From an uncultured Pseudomonadales bacterium (GTDB lineage: Bacteria; Pseudomonadota; Gammaproteobacteria; Pseudomonadales; Azotimanducaceae): a stretch of DNA of 64,000 bases. Where the stretch lies: the NCBI GenBank assembly GCA_958295875.1, contig OY282379.1, forward strand, positions 372,001 to 436,000. Reading direction: 5' to 3'. This document shows, one piece after another, positions 61,870 to 64,000 of this stretch (positions are counted from its first letter, which is position 1; every line of letters begins with the position of its first letter). Below the pieces are notes generated by a model. The model made no database searches. It was not told the DNA's origin and worked only from the letters and a program-made list of their open reading frames with translations. Position numbers and translations under genes: made by a program.

Positions 61870-63015
61870 ATGCGTTACGAAATCATTTCGGCAGACTGTC
61901 ACATAGATCTGCCTTGGCTACCCGAAAACCTGTTCACGGAGAACGCTCGCGGGAGCCTGAAGGATCGCATGCCCCATGTGGCGCAGACCGAGCGGGGCCG
62001 CCACTGGGTCACGGCGAGCGGGGCCCAGTTCGGCCTGCAGAACGGCATGGGATCGGCTGGGCGCGTCTACGTTCCCGGCGAAATCCACCGCTCAGACCGC
62101 ATGGCGGCGCAAGGGCTTTACAGCGACGGCGCCGCCGGCATTCCGCGTCTGACAGATCCAGAGCTGCGCGCCAAGGACCAAGATCTCGACGGCGTTCAGG
62201 GCGAAGTCTTGTACGGCATCCTAGGCGCGGCGATGCGCCTCAAGGACGACGAGGCCGCCATGGAGATGATGCGCATCTACAACGAGTGGCTGGCGGGCTT
62301 CTGCGCCTCCAAACCTGATCGGTTCGCCGGCATCGCCAGCATTCCGAGCCACGATGTGGCAGCCGCTTGCGCTGAGGTACAGCGAGTGGCGCGAGTCGGT
62401 GTGTTGCGCGGCATTGAGGTGTCGAACACGCACGAGATGGCGCCCCTGTTCGATCCGTCTTGGCATCCACTCTGGGCCATCGCAGAAGAGGCTCGCCTGC
62501 CGCTTCACTTCCACACAATCGGGCCCCGTCCACAGTACGACTTTGAGTCCCTCCCGCCGCTGCAGCGACGCCAAGCGTTCGCCGTGTTCCTCACCGGGTT
62601 TCAACTTGCGATGTCCAAGATCATCATGGAAATGATCTACGGAGGAGCACTAGAATCCCATCCCAATTTGAAATTGGTGATCGGCGAGAGCGGGATCGGC
62701 TGGATTCCTTACGTTTTGGAACACATGGACTTGGAATGGGAGGATCAATTCAGAGATCTCACCTTGACCATCAAGCCCTCCGCATATTGGCGGCGCCAGT
62801 GCTACGCCACCTATCAGTCAGACCCCATCGGCATTCGTTTGTTGGACATATTGGGCGAAGACAACGTGATGTGGGGCAGCGACTTCCCGCATCCCGATGG
62901 CGTGTGGCCAGATTCTCGTGAGTTCATCGAACGCGAGCTCCGCGGCGTGCCGGAAACCGTTCGCAGCAAAGTCATCTGCGAGAACGCGGGTCGGCTCTAC
63001 GGGTTCATCCAATAG
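61870..63015 (+). CDS. Amidohydrolase-2 (ACMSD-like) family metal-dependent hydrolase/decarboxylase
   Basis: The 381-aa TIM-barrel protein has the metal-binding ADCHIDLP near the start, PLHFHTIG in the middle, VIGESGIGWIPYVLEHMD and MWGSDFPHPDGVWPDS near the end. This is the order of amidohydrolase-2 enzymes such as ACMSD and isophthalate/gamma-resorcylate decarboxylases. I prefer the ATG at 61870 (MRYEIISADCH, GGTGAGG upstream); ATG 61852 and GTG 61837 are alternatives. The substrate is unknown; decarboxylation or ring-cleavage product hydrolysis is plausible. Confidence 0.9.
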   Translation: MRYEIISADCHIDLPWLPENLFTENARGSLKDRMPHVAQTERGRHWVTASGAQFGLQNGMGSAGRVYVPGEIHRSDRMAAQGLYSDGAAGIPRLTDPELRAKDQDLDGVQGEVLYGILGAAMRLKDDEAAMEMMRIYNEWLAGFCASKPDRFAGIASIPSHDVAAACAEVQRVARVGVLRGIEVSNTHEMAPLFDPSWHPLWAIAEEARLPLHFHTIGPRPQYDFESLPPLQRRQAFAVFLTGFQLAMSKIIMEMIYGGALESHPNLKLVIGESGIGWIPYVLEHMDLEWEDQFRDLTLTIKPSAYWRRQCYATYQSDPIGIRLLDILGEDNVMWGSDFPHPDGVWPDSREFIERELRGVPETVRSKVICENAGRLYGFIQ

Positions 63016-63023
63016 GTGTCGCC

Positions 63024-64000
63024 ATGAAGATTCGCTCCTTGGAGACCCGCCACTGTGATGCCGGCTGGCGCAATTACCACTTCGTCAAGCTCACCACGGA
63101 AGATGGCTTGGTGGGCTGGAGCGAGTACGACGAGCATCAAGGCGCCACGGGCGTCACCCAAGTGATTGAAAACCTCTCGCCAACGGTGATCGGCGAACGC
63201 GTCTTGGACAACGAGCGCATCTTCGCCCGTCTCCAAGCCTTGGCTCGACAATCGATGTCTGGCGTGATGGCGATGGGCTTAGGCGCCATCGAGAACGCCG
63301 TGCTCGATGCCAAGGCGAAACGCCTCGGCGTGCCATGCTGCGACCTGTTCGGCGGCAGGGTGCGCGACGCCATACGCGTGTACTGGTCCCACTGCGGCAC
63401 TTGGCGCATCGCTCGGCCAGACTTCCACGGCCCGCCAGTGACTGACTTGGGCGGTGTGAGGGCGATGGGCGAGGAAGCGCGAGAGAAGGGTTTCACCGCG
63501 CTCAAAACAAACATCTTCGACCACAGCGGCCAACGTGCGAGAGGCTGGGCGCCTGGGTTCGGCCGCCCCTACGCGCCAGAGGTGAACGTGGACCGCCACA
63601 TCATCCGGCAGCTGCGGGCACATCTCGACGCATTCCGAGACGGTGCCGGCCCAGACATGGACATCCTCCTGGACCTCAACTACAACGCCAAGCCGGAAGG
63701 CTATCTCCGCATCCTCCGGGCACTGGCAGACTTCGACCTTTTCTGGGCGGAAATCGACACCCCGCATCCGGAAGCGCTCGCGGATGTGCGCCGCGCCAGC
63801 CCACACGCCATCAGCTCGTGCGAATCCCTCATCACGCTGACGAGTTTTTTGCCGTACTTCCAGTTGCGAGCAATGGACGTGGCCATCATCGACGCGGTGT
63901 GGAATGGCGTCTGGCAATCCCTCAAGATCGCTGCCGCAGCCGATGCGCATCAGATCAACGTCGCCCCACACAACTACTATGGACACCTCGCCACCATGAT
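63024..64000 (+). CDS. Mandelate racemase/muconate lactonizing (enolase superfamily) enzyme, 3' end outside window
   Basis: The frame is open from the ATG at 63024, eight bases after the amidohydrolase stop, to the window edge (325 codons). It opens MKIRSLETRHCDAGWRNYHFVKLTTEDG and has the capping domain, then the barrel residues LKTNIFD, metal ligands in LLDLNYNAK, WAEIDTPHP and SSCESLI, and APHNYYGHLAT with the likely catalytic His. KTN replaces the KxK of many members, which argues for chemistry based on the His. It is probably a dehydratase or racemase of an acid sugar or similar hydroxy acid. Confidence 0.9.
   Translation, partial: MKIRSLETRHCDAGWRNYHFVKLTTEDGLVGWSEYDEHQGATGVTQVIENLSPTVIGERVLDNERIFARLQALARQSMSGVMAMGLGAIENAVLDAKAKRLGVPCCDLFGGRVRDAIRVYWSHCGTWRIARPDFHGPPVTDLGGVRAMGEEAREKGFTALKTNIFDHSGQRARGWAPGFGRPYAPEVNVDRHIIRQLRAHLDAFRDGAGPDMDILLDLNYNAKPEGYLRILRALADFDLFWAEIDTPHPEALADVRRASPHAISSCESLITLTSFLPYFQLRAMDVAIIDAVWNGVWQSLKIAAAADAHQINVAPHNYYGHLATM

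Overview
The window is G+C-rich (about two thirds by eye), gene-dense DNA from a gammaproteobacterium. The reasons are the housekeeping gene order (hrcA-grpE-dnaK-dnaJ-dapB, carA-carB-greA-rlmE-ftsH-folP-glmM-tpiA-secG-tRNA-Leu-tRNA-fMet-rimP-nusA-infB-rbfA-truB-rpsO-pnp, and recN-bamE-rnfH-ratA-smpB), which is the order I know from Pseudomonas-type genomes, the Arg-rich carAB leader peptide, a Mg-type HemB and a NusA with the long C-terminal extension. The species cannot be named. Two expected neighbours, yhbY (between greA and rlmE) and fur (between recN and bamE), are absent.

Layout. 1-2489: a two-gene cassette (RloB-like protein and an AAA15-type ATPase) that looks like a PARIS/OLD-style defence pair, placed just past the 3' end of pnp. 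2490-22633: one long minus-strand run of translation, tRNA, cell-envelope and pyrimidine/arginine genes, from pnp back to carA, with an attenuator-like leader in front of carA. 22634-31779: an accessory island splitting the usual dapB-carA junction. It holds a TonB-dependent receptor, a 1,059-bp second copy of the carA/carB junction (about 98 % identical, no indels, differences mostly at third codon positions), the tail of a type ISP restriction enzyme, a three-Cys-motif protein (DUF5131) with its partner TcmP behind a near-perfect LexA box, an apparently orphan N6-adenine DNA methyltransferase, and a small membrane protein. 31915-42712: dapB, the heat-shock set dnaJ-dnaK-grpE-hrcA with a sigma-32-like promoter, recN, bamE, rnfH, ratA, an SNF-family transporter and smpB.

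42773-56124: a DUF3604 metallo-enzyme, argH diverging from hemC-hemD-hemX-hemY, then rho, trxA, hemB, and a TVP38 membrane protein paired with a mercuric-reductase-like flavoprotein. 56125-64000: a plus-strand catabolic-looking set (two atypical crotonases, a phytanoyl-CoA dioxygenase fused to HEAT repeats, an LLM flavin monooxygenase, an amidohydrolase and an enolase-superfamily enzyme running off the window). The first three are flanked on both sides by arrays of a GGACAGGCAC motif.

The most interesting places are the LexA-box-controlled DUF5131-TcmP pair, the carAB leader peptide/terminator, the mosaic carAB duplication, the RloB-AAA pair, and the PhyH-HEAT operon between the repeat arrays. 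No transposase, integrase, CRISPR array, rRNA or replication origin was seen.
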